Shown piece after piece: positions 32,416-45,137 of a DNA stretch of 64,000 nt. A program made the position numbers and the translations under genes. Positions within the stretch are counted from its first letter, which is position 1. The number at the start of each line of letters is the position of its first letter. Origin of the DNA: Panax quinquefolius (lineage: Eukaryota; Streptophyta; Magnoliopsida; Apiales; Araliaceae); contig CM035152.1 of the NCBI GenBank assembly GCA_020205615.1, forward strand, positions 153,756,778 through 153,820,777, given 5' to 3'. A model generated the notes under the pieces. It was given only the letters and a program-made list of their open reading frames with translations. It made no database searches and was not told the DNA's origin.

Positions 32416-34058
32416 AACCCCGATATGAAAAAGTTCCAAATTTGATAAAAACTTCGGATCAACATTTCAAATAATGATATTGAAGAAATAATATCATTAC
32501 AAAAAAAAATATCCCTTACCTCGAAAGATTAAGACTTACAATTTGGAATACCGGTATAGTCTTTGAAGGGAACTTACACGTCTAACAATACTCAAAGTAT
32601 ACTCACAAGAATACGCTCAATATATCGAGAGAGAAATAGAGAAAACTTCAGGTTTACGGTGTGTTTTTCAATTCTAACCTAAGCACCCTATTTATAGGAA
32701 AATGCTTAGAACACAAAAAGCGTAAAATTGAATATAATATTAATATATTTTCCACATTTTCTTTAGCCTACCTTGACAACTGATCTCAGCCCATTTGAAT
32801 CACATGTGAGGCCAACTTAGTTGCAAAAAACGTTTTTCTCAAAATAATTAACTAAAACTCCCAAAATTAATTATTTGAACTTGAACTTCAATAATTCATA
32901 ATAAATAGCCCTTTTATCAGAAAATTCAAATCTCATGAGTTTTTATAGGAAATTCAATTCTCTACAACTTTGCAGAAGAAAGTTTTTCCAAATTCCAAAT
33001 AGAAATTGACCGAAATCCACAAGCAGGTGATTTTACAAGCTATAATCAAATTTCTATTAATAATTGTGTCCACCAACACACAAAAAACATGTGTTAAACA
33101 TTTAATGCCACAAAAATACTCTTCCTCCTCATATACTCATATATCCCACATTCATTGTAAAAATATCACCGTTAATATATTATTAAAATAATATATTTAA
33201 ATGAATTATTTTATCGAGAAAAAGATAAAATATTAATTTTCAACAATTGTCATTTTAAAAATTTTCTCCATCTATATCCACATAATATCAATATTTTCCT
33301 CATCATATAAATCAATAATTAATTATTCACAAATAATATTACGAATCACAATATTGACAACCGTAGCAGCGGTTCCTGAAAGAGGGGAAACTTTCAGATA
33401 AGAATTTCTTCTTCTTGTTGCGCAATTAGATGACCAAACCTCTCCTTAGAAGCGGAAACTTTCTGAGACATTTACCAATAATGTTATCTAATAATATTAT
33501 TCGGATAATATGAATTATTGCTTCGATAATGAAAGATCTTGTGTAATGACAATTATTGAAACAACAATATATAAAATATCAACGCAAAGAATTATTAACT
33601 CGATAAAATCTTTGAGCGATAATTCTCGTGAACCATTATTGAGTAGTGCCTTCTTACGTAAGAATCAATAATTGGTGCAATACAGGTGTCTTCTTGTTCA
33701 ACAACGCGTATTAGTGTGTTTTTTAACCACCGGTATTCCAATGATATACTTGTAACAATTACGCCGCTATTTAAAAACAACTTATATTTGTCGTTTTCTT
33801 CATCCAATCGCTTTTTAGTTATGGGGCCCACACATTTGTTTTAGATGTCGTGCATTTAATATTCCCAACGATCTGAATATTCCACGACCAAAAACGAATA
33901 TTCCCGACGATAATGAATATTTTATAACCACTTGCTTATTTTGAAATATTTGCATATTTAACCCTTAACTATCCACATTAATCAAATCAACCCTTACTAT
34001 TTCAAAATAATAAATAAAGGAAATTCCTTTTATTTAAAAATTTTGGTCTTACAACTAG

Positions 34059-35008
34059 TGATATTATATAAATATTTATAAATAATAAAATATGACATTT
34101 AATACTAAGGATATTACGCACAAATTATTGTAAAAGAAATAGATTTTTAATATAAATAAATATTTAACTTGAGATTACATAAAATAATATAAGAACTTTT
34201 ATTCTTAGATGGAAGAGAGTAACTTAAATCATGAACATATTTTTAAGTCCAAAAATAAAACATAAAAAGAAGAATAGAAATGGTTTACCACTAGCTATAT
34301 ATTCCTAGTTCTCCTTTTATCTTTTTTTCAAATATATTATAAAATTAAATTATAATACTATCGATTCTAAGAGAAACATAAAAGATGAAGAAAAATTTAT
34401 TATGTTTTATGAACTAAAACTGAATAAAGTAATTTAAAATGACTTATAAGTCATTCCTAATAAGTTAGTTTGACATATATTAATGTAATATCAATTTTAT
34501 CCCTATTTTATTTAATTTTTTTTAAAAAAATAAATTTATAAAAAAGAAGAGTAAGATGAAACGTCACTTTAATTGGCGTTAGAATTTTTATTTTTATTTT
34601 TTTATAGCTGAAGTCTTATATACTCATTTATTTCCAACGTCGATGACACAGAATAAACATTAAAAAATATTGATGTTTGTAAACAAGAACAAGAGATCAA
34701 AGAAATTTAAAAAAAAAGAGATTCCAACGTCAGTCTATTTTTTTTTTATCCATATAAATAACTAGTAATTGTCCGTGCCTGAAGGCATGACACGTAACGA
34801 AAAATTAGATTAAAATTCAAAAAATACTACATTACCTAAAGACTTTTTGCAACCTAAAATAACTTACAATCACACAACAATTATAATAATTTATCACACC
34901 ACCACAATAATTAATTTTTCTTTAAAAATAGATATCTAAAAAAATCTAAACATGTCTACAAAACTTATAAATTACCAATAACAATTTTCATAATTCATCG
35001 TACCACCA
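34059..35008. other. AT-rich spacer, no gene seen
   Basis: Very AT-rich sequence with no coding signal. A short dyad, GCCT-GA-AGGC, lies near 34777-34788. Nothing else is assignable. Confidence 0.5.
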
Positions 35009-35176
35009 CAATAATAATAATTATAATAATAATTATTATAATAATAATAACAATAATAATTATTATTATTAGTACTATAATTATTATTATTAGTATTATT
35101 ATTATAATAATAATAATTATTAGTACTATTATAATAATAATAATAATTATTGTTATTATTATTATTATTATTATTG

Positions 35177-35235
<59 letters not shown>

Positions 35236-35416
35236 TTATTTTTATTATTGTTGTTATTATTATAACAACAACAACAACAACAATAATAATAATAATAATA
35301 ATAATTATTATTATTACTATTATAATTATTATTATTGTTATTATTATATTTATTTTTATTATAACTATTATTATAATTATTATTGATATTATTATCATTG
35401 TTATTATTATTATTGT
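35009..35416. repeat. AAT/ATT trinucleotide expansion, about 400 bp
   Basis: Blocks of AAT on one strand switch repeatedly to ATT, with minor ACA and GTT units. Each switch makes the tract self-complementary. Open frames across it (poly-Ile, poly-Leu, poly-Asn) are artefacts of the repeat. Confidence 0.95.
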
Positions 35417-35543
35417 AATTTTTAGGGGTGAATTGGATTTGGGCGGGAATTTTTAGTGTGAAATGAAATGTGAGCCTTTAGATTAAGTTGAAAGAAATGA
35501 GATGAAATTTGAACCGTTCTTGTGCTTTATCAAATGAAAGACA

Positions 35544-35716
35544 TAATTATATTATTATTGTTGTTATTATTATTATTATTGCTATTATCATAATTATTAA
35601 TATAATTATTAATAATAATAATAATATTAATATTATAATTATTATTACTATTATAATTATAATAATATTATAATTATTATTACTATTACTGTGATTATTA
35701 TTATAATTACTATTAT
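35544..35716. repeat. second AAT/ATT tract
   Basis: The same type of mixed ATT/AAT repeat, separated from the first by about 125 bp of ordinary sequence. It ends directly before the leader-like sequence of the host exon. Confidence 0.9.
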
Positions 35717-35974
35717 CGCGTCCTAATTGGCTCGCTCCGCCGCACATCCCATCTTTACACCACCTCTGCCCATCAAACCCTAGCTCAAAATCCAACATTT
35801 CTTCTCCCAATTCTCAAATTCGCTTTCTCCTCAGCCGAAGAAGCCGCCGCCGAACGCTGCCGTCGTTATTCCCACCCATTTTATCAATCTTCAAGTTGTC
35901 CCTTCATTGATCCTGAATTTGATTGAATAAAATATGGCCGCCCAGATAAATTCTCTTGGCAACCTGACTCTTGG
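35717..35974 (+). pseudogene. first exon of an unidentified host gene, cut by element D
   Basis: The base composition changes abruptly to a leader typical of plant genes, with pyrimidine-rich stretches and a telo-box-like AAACCCTAG (35775-35783). An ATG at 35934 opens MAAQINSLGNLTLG. After 13 codons and two bases the LTR of element D begins (TGTAAC at 35975), and the frame meets a stop 16 codons into the LTR. Too little is left to identify the gene. A short N-terminus of this kind would fit a plastid-targeted protein among others, but this is a guess. No continuation is recognisable beyond the element at about 48612. Confidence 0.5.
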
Positions 35975-38900
35975 TGTAACGACGGAGAAATTCAAATTTT
36001 ATTGTAAAATGATTTTATAAATTAAATTAATAAAAATTGGATTCTATGTGATATCAAGTGGTTATTTTAGCTATTAATGAAGGAATTAAAGTGTTTGAAA
36101 GTTTCTTTACAAGGCGAAAATAAAAGTTTTTCCGAGAAATTTTTGAAAAAACACTATTCATCGGTATTTGCTAAAGGGAATTATTTTTTTAAATTCAGAA
36201 AAATACGTAATGATAGAATATCAAGGTAAGGCGGATTATGTAATAATAATCTAGTTATGGAAAAGCGTAATATTTAAACTGCGGACTTAATTTGAGATTA
36301 TTAAGGAAAGCGAAATATTAGTAAGTAAGTTATAATTGTATGATACTTAGGTATTATACAAGATAATGAAAATGAGTATAATCTGAAGTATTATACGAGT
36401 TTGTATGAAGGATGGAATATATAATATATAATGAATTTGTATCACAATTATAATCTGAGAATAATACATAGACAATATGTATATGTATTAAGCAATGTTA
36501 ATGGACTTGGAAGATTGGTTAACAATTGGTACAAGCCCAAGTAAATTAAATGGTAAGGCCCGATGTTAATTAATAAGCAAGTGAGTGTTTGTTAAAAGCA
36601 AGCCCAAAGGTTAAGTTAATTAAGCGAAGTTAGAATCCATGAGTTGATTGACCCGTGGGGCAAACCATATTGATATGGTTAATGTGTGGTAACCAAGTTA
36701 TATGAGTGGTGGCCAAGTGTTAGAAATAATGACTAAGATAATGTGGTGATCAAGTAATGTAATAACCAAGTAAAAGAAGTAATGGCCAAGCAAAGGATAG
36801 GATTTGTGCTAGCCAATTAATGAATAGGAAGGAGGTGACTTAAGGATGTGGGATTGGTTTATTGACTAAATTACCATAATCTTTTGAGTTCTATAAATAG
36901 AGAAGGTTTGCAAGTCATTTGTTACTTGTTCAAACAATCCAACTCATATAAAGTGCTTAATTGTTAGGGAGCTTAAGTTACAAATAAGTCACTTTCATTT
37001 AGAAGAAGAAGAAGAAGAAGCTACTTTACAAGGTCTTCAAATGTAAGACTCCTTCTCTAATTATCTTCTATCTCTATTCATGATAGGTTGATAAGAAAAG
37101 TTGGATTAAGGAACATGAATGTTAAGAGTAAGAAGAATGAGTAAGCAATGAACTTAAGCTAAGTTGGTAAGTTGGAAATAAGTCATTTGAACTTATAAAA
37201 GTTATGAACTTGTTATAAGTTAACCTTGAATGTTAGTATAAAAGTTAAGGGTTTATATGAATTTGTATCATATATACATGAATGGTATTATATGTTAAGA
37301 ACATATAAGTATGATGATTAAAAGACTTTAACTTTCATAAGTTATGAACAATGAATCTAAAAGTAGTTTATAATTTAATATAGTTATAAGCTCATGAAAG
37401 AATAAATTCAAAATCCAACATGAAAATAAATTGTTGTATTAGGTATGTTGAGATGTTCATATAGATGAATTGAATTCATTTGAAGTAATGAACAAATCAT
37501 AAGTAATGATGATTTCTTAGGAAATTTCACGATTGGACGTTAAGCGTCGAATTAGTGAAATTCTCGGATTAGAAGTCAAATTTTGTGTTTGAACTTCGAA
37601 AATGTTGGTTTTCGATGGAGACAAGTCATATTTGGCATTCTAGAGTTGCGGACTCGAAAATGGCCGAATTCGACTTATAACGAAGAAAGCGAGGCGTTGA
37701 GCGTTCCCGAAGCGTTTATCGTTTTTCGTTAAAAATGAACCAATAGGTGAATTTTTAGCAAACGAAGTCAAATAGATAAAATTCTTGCATGAATGCGTAG
37801 ATTACGTAATTTGTGAACCGTAGGCTTTTGAGCAGGCCAATCGGACTTATAACGAAGAAGTTATCGTCAGGAAGTTCACAAAATTTATTGTCTATAAAAT
37901 TTTCTAGTGCCTGAGTTGGCGCCATGGCTGACCCTAAACCATTTGAGTGGTGCTTGCTGTGCCGTATATGATGTCTGCACACTTTGAAACTTCATGTGCA
38001 TGACATGAACCATAGTGTAAATCATGGCAAATGTGCACGTTCACTCTGACAACACCTTACTGCAGAGTGTAGCGCGCTGATAATGATGATAAGGACTCAT
38101 CCTTGCGCCTCAATCAGGGACCTCTCCACTTTGTTAACTTTCATGCAAATGACGTGAGATGTAAGTATAAAATCGGTGGCCATGGCCTGACCTCGAGAAC
38201 AAGGATAGTGATGAATGTTTTTAATTACAAAGAAAAAAAGTTGATTGATTTAAAAGTAAACACACTTAAGGGACATAAAAGTAACATTGTTAAAACTATG
38301 TTAAACCTTAAGGATGTTGTATAAAGGTTGAGATAACCTAGTCAAGTATGAATGCAAGTATAATGATAAGCCGGAACATATAGTAAATGAATCTAATGCA
38401 CAATTAGATTGAGATAAAGGGTAAGATAGTCATATACATACTTGATTATATATGATCTAATATGAGGCATTATGTGATCATGTGTTGTAGAGACTTGAAA
38501 AATTCAATCATAAAGTAATTATACCGTAGCAGACACTAAAGGGAAGTATTCTAACTCTTTTCTCAATTCAATCTGAACAAGTTTTTGAAGTTCATGTATC
38601 CTTACGCATGAATTGTTGTACAATGAAGTTAAAGCCAATTCTTTTGGCTAGACTTGATATATTGAGTGGATTATTGATAATCTATTCATCTATTATAAAA
38701 TGTTGTTATCTTTTGTCAACTACTTGTTATGGTTTTCAAAAGAAGACTGAAATATTAAACAAATGTTTTGTCGATTAAAAAGCGAGACGCATTGAGGTTG
38801 CCACAATTAAGCGTACATACGTTTAATGAATGTAGTGTTGATCGACATAGAGTAAAATAGGGTGATCACCTAGAAGTGCTTTCGTAAATAATACAAGACT

Positions 38901-39456
38901 TCGGACTTAGTTAGGTTGTCCTTTTCAAAGAAGAATGAAATGCTCAAGGTCTCGGCCAGGAGTGAATGTTTTCTTGAATATTGTTATTATTGTAAAACAT
39001 TTTGAAAGGAAGATGAAGTGTTATTTTGAATTATCAATAGTACTTCATAACTATTGTTCGATTATTGAAGATATCTGATTAGTATTATTATCGAAGCATT
39101 TGTTTATTGAAATTGTCATACTTCTTTGAGCTAGTTATGCTCACTCTTGCTTGAACCATATGAATGCGACTAAAGATGAGCGTCCAGAAGGATCGAATAA
39201 GGATAAAGGAAAAGCTAAAGGCGGATCGTTAAAATTTGTCTATGTAATAGTATAGGTTTAATGTTATAATGTATTGATATTATGACAAAGAACCTTTATA
39301 ATGGGTTTAGAACTTGGGACAATGTAAATATTATTTTGATAATATAGAAGAGATGTTCATTCTTTTGAGGCTTTTCAATTGAATGAATATATAAATGTTA
39401 ATCTGATATAGCACCATCTATCGGGTTGTAAGATATCCAGATTTGGGGGCGTTACA
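35975..39456 (+). mobile_element. element D 5' LTR (3482 bp)
   Basis: TGTAAC...GTTACA. TATA box CTATAAATAG at 36891-36900, then a leader with a GAA repeat (about 37002-37020). It lacks the GAATATTC cluster, the conserved block and the stem-loop array of the other families, so it is a separate lineage despite similar termini and primer site. Confidence 0.9.
36891..36900 (+). promoter_or_regulatory. TATA box, element D 5' LTR
   Basis: CTATAAATAG followed by AGAAGG; repeated at 46074-46083 in the 3' LTR. Confidence 0.6.
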
Positions 39457-39471
39457 GGTTGGTATCAAAGC
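39457..39471 (+). other. primer binding site, element D
   Basis: GGT then TGGTATCAAAGC, one base different from the initiator-Met-type site TGGTATCAGAGC seen in family A. It lies 3 bases past the LTR end. Confidence 0.75.
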
Positions 39472-39632
39472 CTAGGTTATAAAACTTAATGGAAAATTAG
39501 AACCTTAAGTCATAACCTTAAAAGAAAAAAGTAAAAGATGAAAGATAACCTTATAAAAATGCATTATATTATGTTATGTGTTTTTTATTATTTTCTGATG
39601 TGTACTAATCAAACTATATTGTTTTATTGTAG

Positions 39633-41600
39633 ATGTCGGGAGAAAATGATATGTATAGAGATATACATGTAGTAAGTGAGAGGATTCGGTTAATCGGTAG
39701 AATACTACCCCCATCCATAGCGATGAGAACCGGAGTGGTGACAATCGAGTCGGAGACTCGGACGATTTAGACTACATATCTATATTTGATGGCATGCTAG
39801 AGGAAGAGGTGGACGTGATGTCCTTTGATCGGGTTCCACCTACGAAGAGTTGACTACTGAAGTCGATGAAGAGCCTTTATTCATGTCGAGTATTGGATAG
39901 AAATGTCCATTCTTGTCAAGAGGTTAAGGAGTTGAAAGAGGAACTCCAAGTTGTCAGGAGGACAAATTGAGTATGGAAGGTATGTGGGAAGAGAGGAACA
40001 CGATGATCGTGTTTTGGCGAGGACAAGGTCCACAGTGAAACACGAAGTCTTTGAGCTCGGCGAGCTAAAAGACTATGAAGCGGAAGGTAGAGAGGATGTC
40101 CTATATATATAGGAGTTCTCATGTGGATTTCAATGACAAGTAGGCTGGTATCCAGATAGAAGAAGAAGCGGAGACTCGACATACTATTATTAGGGATGTC
40201 ATTGCTTGATGCAGCCACGAAAGACTTTGAGAATGCCATTGGCGGATGTAATCTAGTAATAAATTTGGAATAGTTTAGATATGTAAATATTATGTATCTA
40301 GTAGTGACGTAAAACCCTCTTTTGTATATCGAGGGTAGTCTTTTGTAAATCCCATTTTTGAAAGCAATTGCGGGATGGTAATGTAATCGACTAAGGTTTT
40401 GTAATGTAAACAATGTAGTGTTATACTACTGAGTTATGAATCAATATAAGTCTTTTTATGGAACATATTGAGTAATGGTTATGAGTTATTGTTTCATTAT
40501 AAATAATAACAAAACAAGAAGAAGAAAGTAATAATGATGTGTTGTTTTCTTAACGAAAAATGCATGCAAGAGAGGAGACAACAAAATCAAGATTCTAATG
40601 TTAACCAACCGGAGGGAAGTCCAGGTTAATCAATCTGAAGAGTTCGTTAATCTTTTAACGGTACCACGTTTAATAGAAGCTGGGGCTAATGTACCCATAA
40701 ATCACAGGGTAGTATCTGAGCTACTACTTTTAAGGATTTCAAAAGTGTCGATCACGGGAGTTCAAAGGAACTACGGACCCAATAAAAGCCAAACTTGGGT
40801 GAAAGAAATCGAGAAAGCATTTGTTATAGCAAAATGTTGAAGAAGGCAAAAGTTTGCTTTTGCAACCTATATGATGAAAGGGAGGGCCAATTTACGGTGG
40901 GAGCAAACCAGGCTAGGGCGGAATAGAAAATTTAACGTGGGTGAGGTTCAAGGAGATTTTCTTTGAGAACTACTTTCCCACAAGTATCTGAGGAAGGATG
41001 GAAATGAGGTTTCTTGATTTGAAACAAGGGGATATGATGGTTCCCGATTATCTTTGCCAAGTTTAATGAGCTGGCAAGATTTTCTCCACATCAGTGGACC
41101 TTTGAAGTAAGAAAGGCTGAGCGATTCGAGCGGGGCTTGAAACCACAGCTCTATAGCCAAATTTACGTGTTTCAAAGTACTTCCTTTGGAACCATATTAG
41201 AAAGGCAATAATTGCCTAGAAGGTGGGAATGAGGCTCTCGGCCCGATTACCACAGGATAAGAAAAAAAAGGAAAAAATTGATGGGGAATCAAGGCCAGGG
41301 GAGCCGGTGGTAGTGGCGGACGGTCGAAAGAGGAAGGTTTTAACTCTCAGGGAATCTGGGAGTAAAGCAAGGGGATCTAAGAGGGAGGATGGAGGCTGTA
41401 AAACACATGGGAAGACTCATTTAGGAGTCTGTCTCAAGGGAAAGGCGTAATATGTTATAATTGTGGCGCGGGAGGGCATATTTTGCCTAACTTGTCCAAT
41501 CGAAAAAAAACCATGGATGTTTTGTATGTGGATCAATGACCCACATAGCAAAAGCTGATCCCAGAAGGGGAGATGATGGAAATAAGGGCACTAATAGCGG
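39633..41600 (+). pseudogene. gag of element D with zinc knuckles
   Basis: An ATG at 39633 opens MSGENDMYRDIHVVSERIRL and is soon broken. The gag core is readable from 40598: PNKSQTWVKEIEKAF, FATYMMKGRANLRWEQTRLG, then in shifted frames GRMEMRFLDLKQGDMMVPDY, LARFSPHQWTFEVRKAERFE and GLKPQLYSQI. Two zinc knuckles follow at 41456-41565: CYNCGAGGHILPN with Leu in place of the last Cys, and CFVCGSMTHIAKA with Asp in place of it. Gag would form the particle and package RNA. Multiple frameshifts and stops make this copy inactive. Confidence 0.85.
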
Positions 41601-41639
41601 TAAGTTAGCTATTAGTGGTCCATTTCAATAGAGTAGATC

Positions 41640-43560
41640 GATGGCCCGCACTTTTAATATAACGGTCCAAGATGCGGTGGCATCGGGGATGTAATTGCTG
41701 GTATTATCCCGATCGATAACATAAATACTTACGTCTTTATTTGATTTGATTGGTGCTACTTGTTCGTTTATAGCATGTGATTTTTCTAGACGATTGGAAT
41801 TACTTTTCGAAAAGTTTCTTATACCTTTGATTATTAAGGTAGCAAATGAAGAGATAATTCATGTTGAAGATATTCATAGGAATTGTTGCGTATGTATACG
41901 GGGTTGTAAATTATTGGTAGATTTAATACCGATAAAGTTGGGAGAATTCGATGTAATTCTCAGAATGGATTGGTTGATCAACCATGGAGCAATTATAGAT
42001 TGCCAGAAGAAATGTGTGAGTATTAGGACGTTGAAGCAACCTCCTGTAGTATTTTACGATAATAAATCGCCGGGACGCTCGTGTTGTCTTACGATGACAC
42101 AAACTAGAAAACTTTTAAGGAAGGGATGTGTAGGTTATCTGTGCCATGTTGTTGACACCCAGCGAATGGGAGCAACCATGGAACAAATACCCATAGTGAA
42201 CGAATTCATGGATGTGTTTCCAAGTGAATTAACGGGTTTACCACCGGATAGAGAGATCGAATTCGTAATAGACATTGTGCGGGAGAAGCGGCACCGATCT
42301 CGAGGCACCGTGTCGTATGGCGCTTTGTGGAAATGAAAGAGCTAATGGTTCGATTCTGAGAACTATTGGATAGGAAGTACATTCAACCGAGTGTTTCCCA
42401 TAGAAACACACGGTGTTGTTTGTCGAAGAAGAAAGATGGATCGTTAAGGCTTTGTATCGACTATCGAGAGTTGAACAAGTTAACGATAAAGAATAAATAC
42501 CCATTGCCGGGATCGATGATCTTTTGATCGAGTTGAAAGGGGAAAATATTTTTCTAAGATAGATTTGTGGATGGGGTATCACCAATTGAAGGTTAGAAAG
42601 GAGGACATACCAAAGGCGACATTCGGGACTCGTTATGGTCATTACGAGTTTACGGTAATGTCATTTGGGTTGTGAATGCACCAATTGCATTTATGGACAT
42701 GATGAGCAGTGTTCAAACCATATTTGGACAAGTTAGTTACGTAGTGTTTATCGATGATATTCTAGTCTATTCTAAGAGGCGCGAAAGATCATCTTTGAAC
42801 ACTTAAGATTAGTGTTGGAGACACTAAGAAAGGAGAAGTTATATGAAAATTCACTAAGTGTGTGAATTTTGGTTGGAGAAAATATAATTTTTTAGGTCAT
42901 GTCATTGACGAAGAAGGATTCGGATGGATCCGACAAAGGTAGAAGCGGTGATGAAATGGGAACAATGAAAAATGTCGATTGAGGTCGGAGTTTCCTAGGG
43001 TTAGCGGGATCTTATCGAAGATTTATCCAAGATTTTTTCAAAGATAGCTACCCAGTTGACTAACTTGACAAGGAAGATGGTGAAATACGTATGGATGGAT
43101 AAATGTGAAGACAGTTTTCAAGAAGCGAAGAAAAGATTAAGTGAAGCGCTGTTTTTTCATTACAGATGACACGAAATTTTTGTAGTTTATAGCGATGCTT
43201 CGCATAAAGGACTTGGTTGTGTGCTCATGCGGCATGGCAAAAAGTCATTAACGTATGCATCACGGCGATTGAAGGATTATGAGAAAGTTTATCCTACTCA
43301 TGATGCAGGCTGCCCATGCGGTAGTATTTGCCTAAAGATATGGAGACATTATCTTTATGGGGAGAAATGTGAGATATATCTGAGACCATAAGAGTCTAAA
43401 GTATATCTTCACTCGAAGAAGGAGTTGAATATGAGAGACAGAGAAGATGGCTAGAGTTGATAAAGGATTACGATTGTGAAATCTGTATCACCACAGGAAA
43501 AGCTAATGTAGTTCTTAGGCGCCTTAAGTAGGAAGGGTCGGGAAAGGTTATCTATGTTAA
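41640..43560 (+). pseudogene. protease, RT and RNase H of element D
   Basis: The frame 41746-42336 covers the end of protease. LFDLIGATCSFIA stands where D-S-G-A-T is expected, so the active site is disturbed; then DVILRMDWLINHGAIIDC, and the start of RT, EFMDVFPSELTGLPPDREIE. RT continues in shifted frames; the catalytic box is clear at 42738-42776, YVVFIDDILVYSK. GLAGSYRRFIQDF (about 42990-43035) starts the post-RT region, and RNase H is seen as VVYSDASHKGLGCVL (about 43180-43225) and YASRRLKDYEKVYPTHD. At least ten frameshifts or stops. These domains would copy RNA to DNA and remove the RNA strand. Confidence 0.88.
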
Positions 43561-43819
43561 CGACTCAAGATGAGTTAATAACGAGAGATGGCTAGGATGG
43601 AAATAAGTGAAGATGCCAAGTGACTCGAGGCAGATACTTTTTACTGATGGAGATGATCTACCATCGTAGAGAGAAATCGAGGAGGTACTGACTCAAGATT
43701 GATGAGTGTAAACCAAATGAAGAAGCGGTTATCAGATAAAGAAAGATACTAAGTATAGTCTTGATAATGAGGGATTATTAAGATTTGAAGGAAGAATTTG
43801 GGTTTTGAATGAGGCGGAA

Positions 43820-45100
43820 TTAAAGGAGCAAGTGTTACAAAGAAGCTCATAGTTCGAGGTACTCGATACATCTGGTAGCACTAAGATGTATCAAGACCTT
43901 GACGAGTTTTTTTGGTGGCCGAACATGAAGAGAAAATAGTAAATACGTGAGTAGATGCTTAACTTGTCAAAAAGTTAAAATTTGAACATCAAAGACCAAG
44001 TGGCTTATTACGGTCATTGGAAATTCGAATGGAAGTGGGAGCATATCACGATGGACTTCGTGGTGGGACTTCCAACAACGACAAAAGGGTATGATTCGAT
44101 TTGGGTAATAGTAGGCCGGTTGTGAAATCGGCTCACTTCTTACCAATTAGGGTCAAGTATAACTTAGACCCGATTAGCTAAAATTTATATTAAGGAAATT
44201 ATTTCTAGACATGGAGTACCGGTATCGATTGTGTCAGATCGTGATCCACGATTCACATCGAACTTTTGGAGAAGTTTGCAAGAATAGTTAGGAACACAAT
44301 TGAAGTTAAGTACATCGTATCATCCTGGCCCGATGGGCGGGCGAGAGGACAATTCAGACGTTAGAAGACATGTTGAGGTCTTGCGTCATGGATTTTAAGG
44401 GTAGTTGGGATGATCACCTACCACTTGTAGAGTTTGCGTATAACAACAGTTATCATGCAAGCATAGGCATGCCGCCTTATGAAGCTTTGTACGGAAGAAG
44501 GTGCAGAACACCATTGTATTGGGATGAAGTGGGAGAACAGGGATGCTTTAGGACGAGAATTGGTGCGATGAGCGGCGGATGTAATAAAGTTAATTCGGAT
44601 CGTCTTATTCTGCATTCGGAGACGAACCCGGAAGAATTATCTGACTCGCGTAGAGTTAAATCGAGAGTTTGAAGTAGGCTCGTATGTATTTTTAAAGGTA
44701 TCTCCCTAGAAAGGAAAGATACGCTTTGGAAAGAAAGGAAAGTTAAGTCCAAGGTTTATAGGACCTTTTGAGGTATTAAAAAGGGTGGGAGAGGTAGCTT
44801 ATATGATAGCATTACCTCCAGACCTAGAAAGAATACATAACGTGTTTCACGTATCTGTATTACGTCCTTATAAGCCGGATTATAAGCACGTAATCGAATA
44901 TGAGCCGATTCATATCGAGAAGGACTTAACCTATGAAGAATTATCGATTCAAATCATTGATAAGAAAGAGCAAGTTCTGCAGAACAAAGTAATACCATCA
45001 GTAAAGGTATTATGGAAGAACCACGATGCTGAAGAAGCAACGTGAGAATTAGAAAAAAAGATGAAGAAAAATTTTCCTCATCTATTTGATTAAAGTAAGG
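43820..45100 (+). pseudogene. integrase of element D
   Basis: The zinc-binding part is degraded (KEAHSSRYSIH, then CLTCQKVK). The core is readable: HITMDFVVGLPTT with the first Asp (about 44045-44085), [20 protein letters not shown] with the second Asp (about 44205-44260), then the Glu segment scrambled (about 44325-44350). [20 protein letters not shown] and [17 protein letters not shown] follow in one frame (44370-44540). The tail 44785-45045 includes [20 protein letters not shown] and [14 protein letters not shown] and is close to the segment at 1-441. A stop at 45044 interrupts it. Confidence 0.88.
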
Positions 45101-45127
45101 CGAGATTACGGGGACAGAATCTTTATA

Positions 45128-45137
45128 AGGGGAAGGA
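45128..45137 (+). other. polypurine tract, element D
   Basis: AAGGGGAAGGA lies directly before the 3' LTR start TGTAACGG at 45138. Confidence 0.7.

Larger units (their letters stand above)
24093..34053 (-). mobile_element. complete minus-strand gypsy element C with ACTAG duplication
   Basis: A 9961-bp element bounded by identical ACTAG target duplications (24088-24092 and 34054-34058). Reading on the minus strand: 5' LTR 34053-31029, primer site, decayed gag-pol, polypurine tract, 3' LTR 27080-24093. Gag, zinc knuckles, the start of RT, the end of the RT/RNase H linker and integrase are recognisable. The RT palm with the catalytic aspartates is missing, so this copy could not have encoded a working RT. 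Confidence 0.93.
31029..34053 (-). mobile_element. element C 5' LTR
   Basis: About 3025 bp, ending next to the primer-site remnant at about 31016-31026 (ATCGAGC for ATCAGAGC). TATA box 32688-32697, 14-bp repeats 32278-32415, stem-loops 31573-31925, conserved block 33365-33480, GAATATTC motifs 33855-33925. Near-identical in plan to the 3' LTR, with many small indels. Confidence 0.88.

Noticed and set aside
34995..35810. Poly-Ile, poly-Leu and poly-Asn frames
   Set aside because: Artefacts of the AAT/ATT repeat.
38103..38324. A 73-codon plus-strand frame in the D 5' LTR
   Set aside because: The matching stretch of the 3' LTR (near 47300-47520) does not keep the frame, and there is no similarity to known proteins.
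39916..40413. A 165-codon minus-strand frame in element D
   Set aside because: Antisense to the decayed 5' part of the internal region; no recognisable domain, and other gypsy elements do not have a gene there.
42238..42642. A 134-codon minus-strand frame in element D
   Set aside because: Antisense to RT; no independent support.
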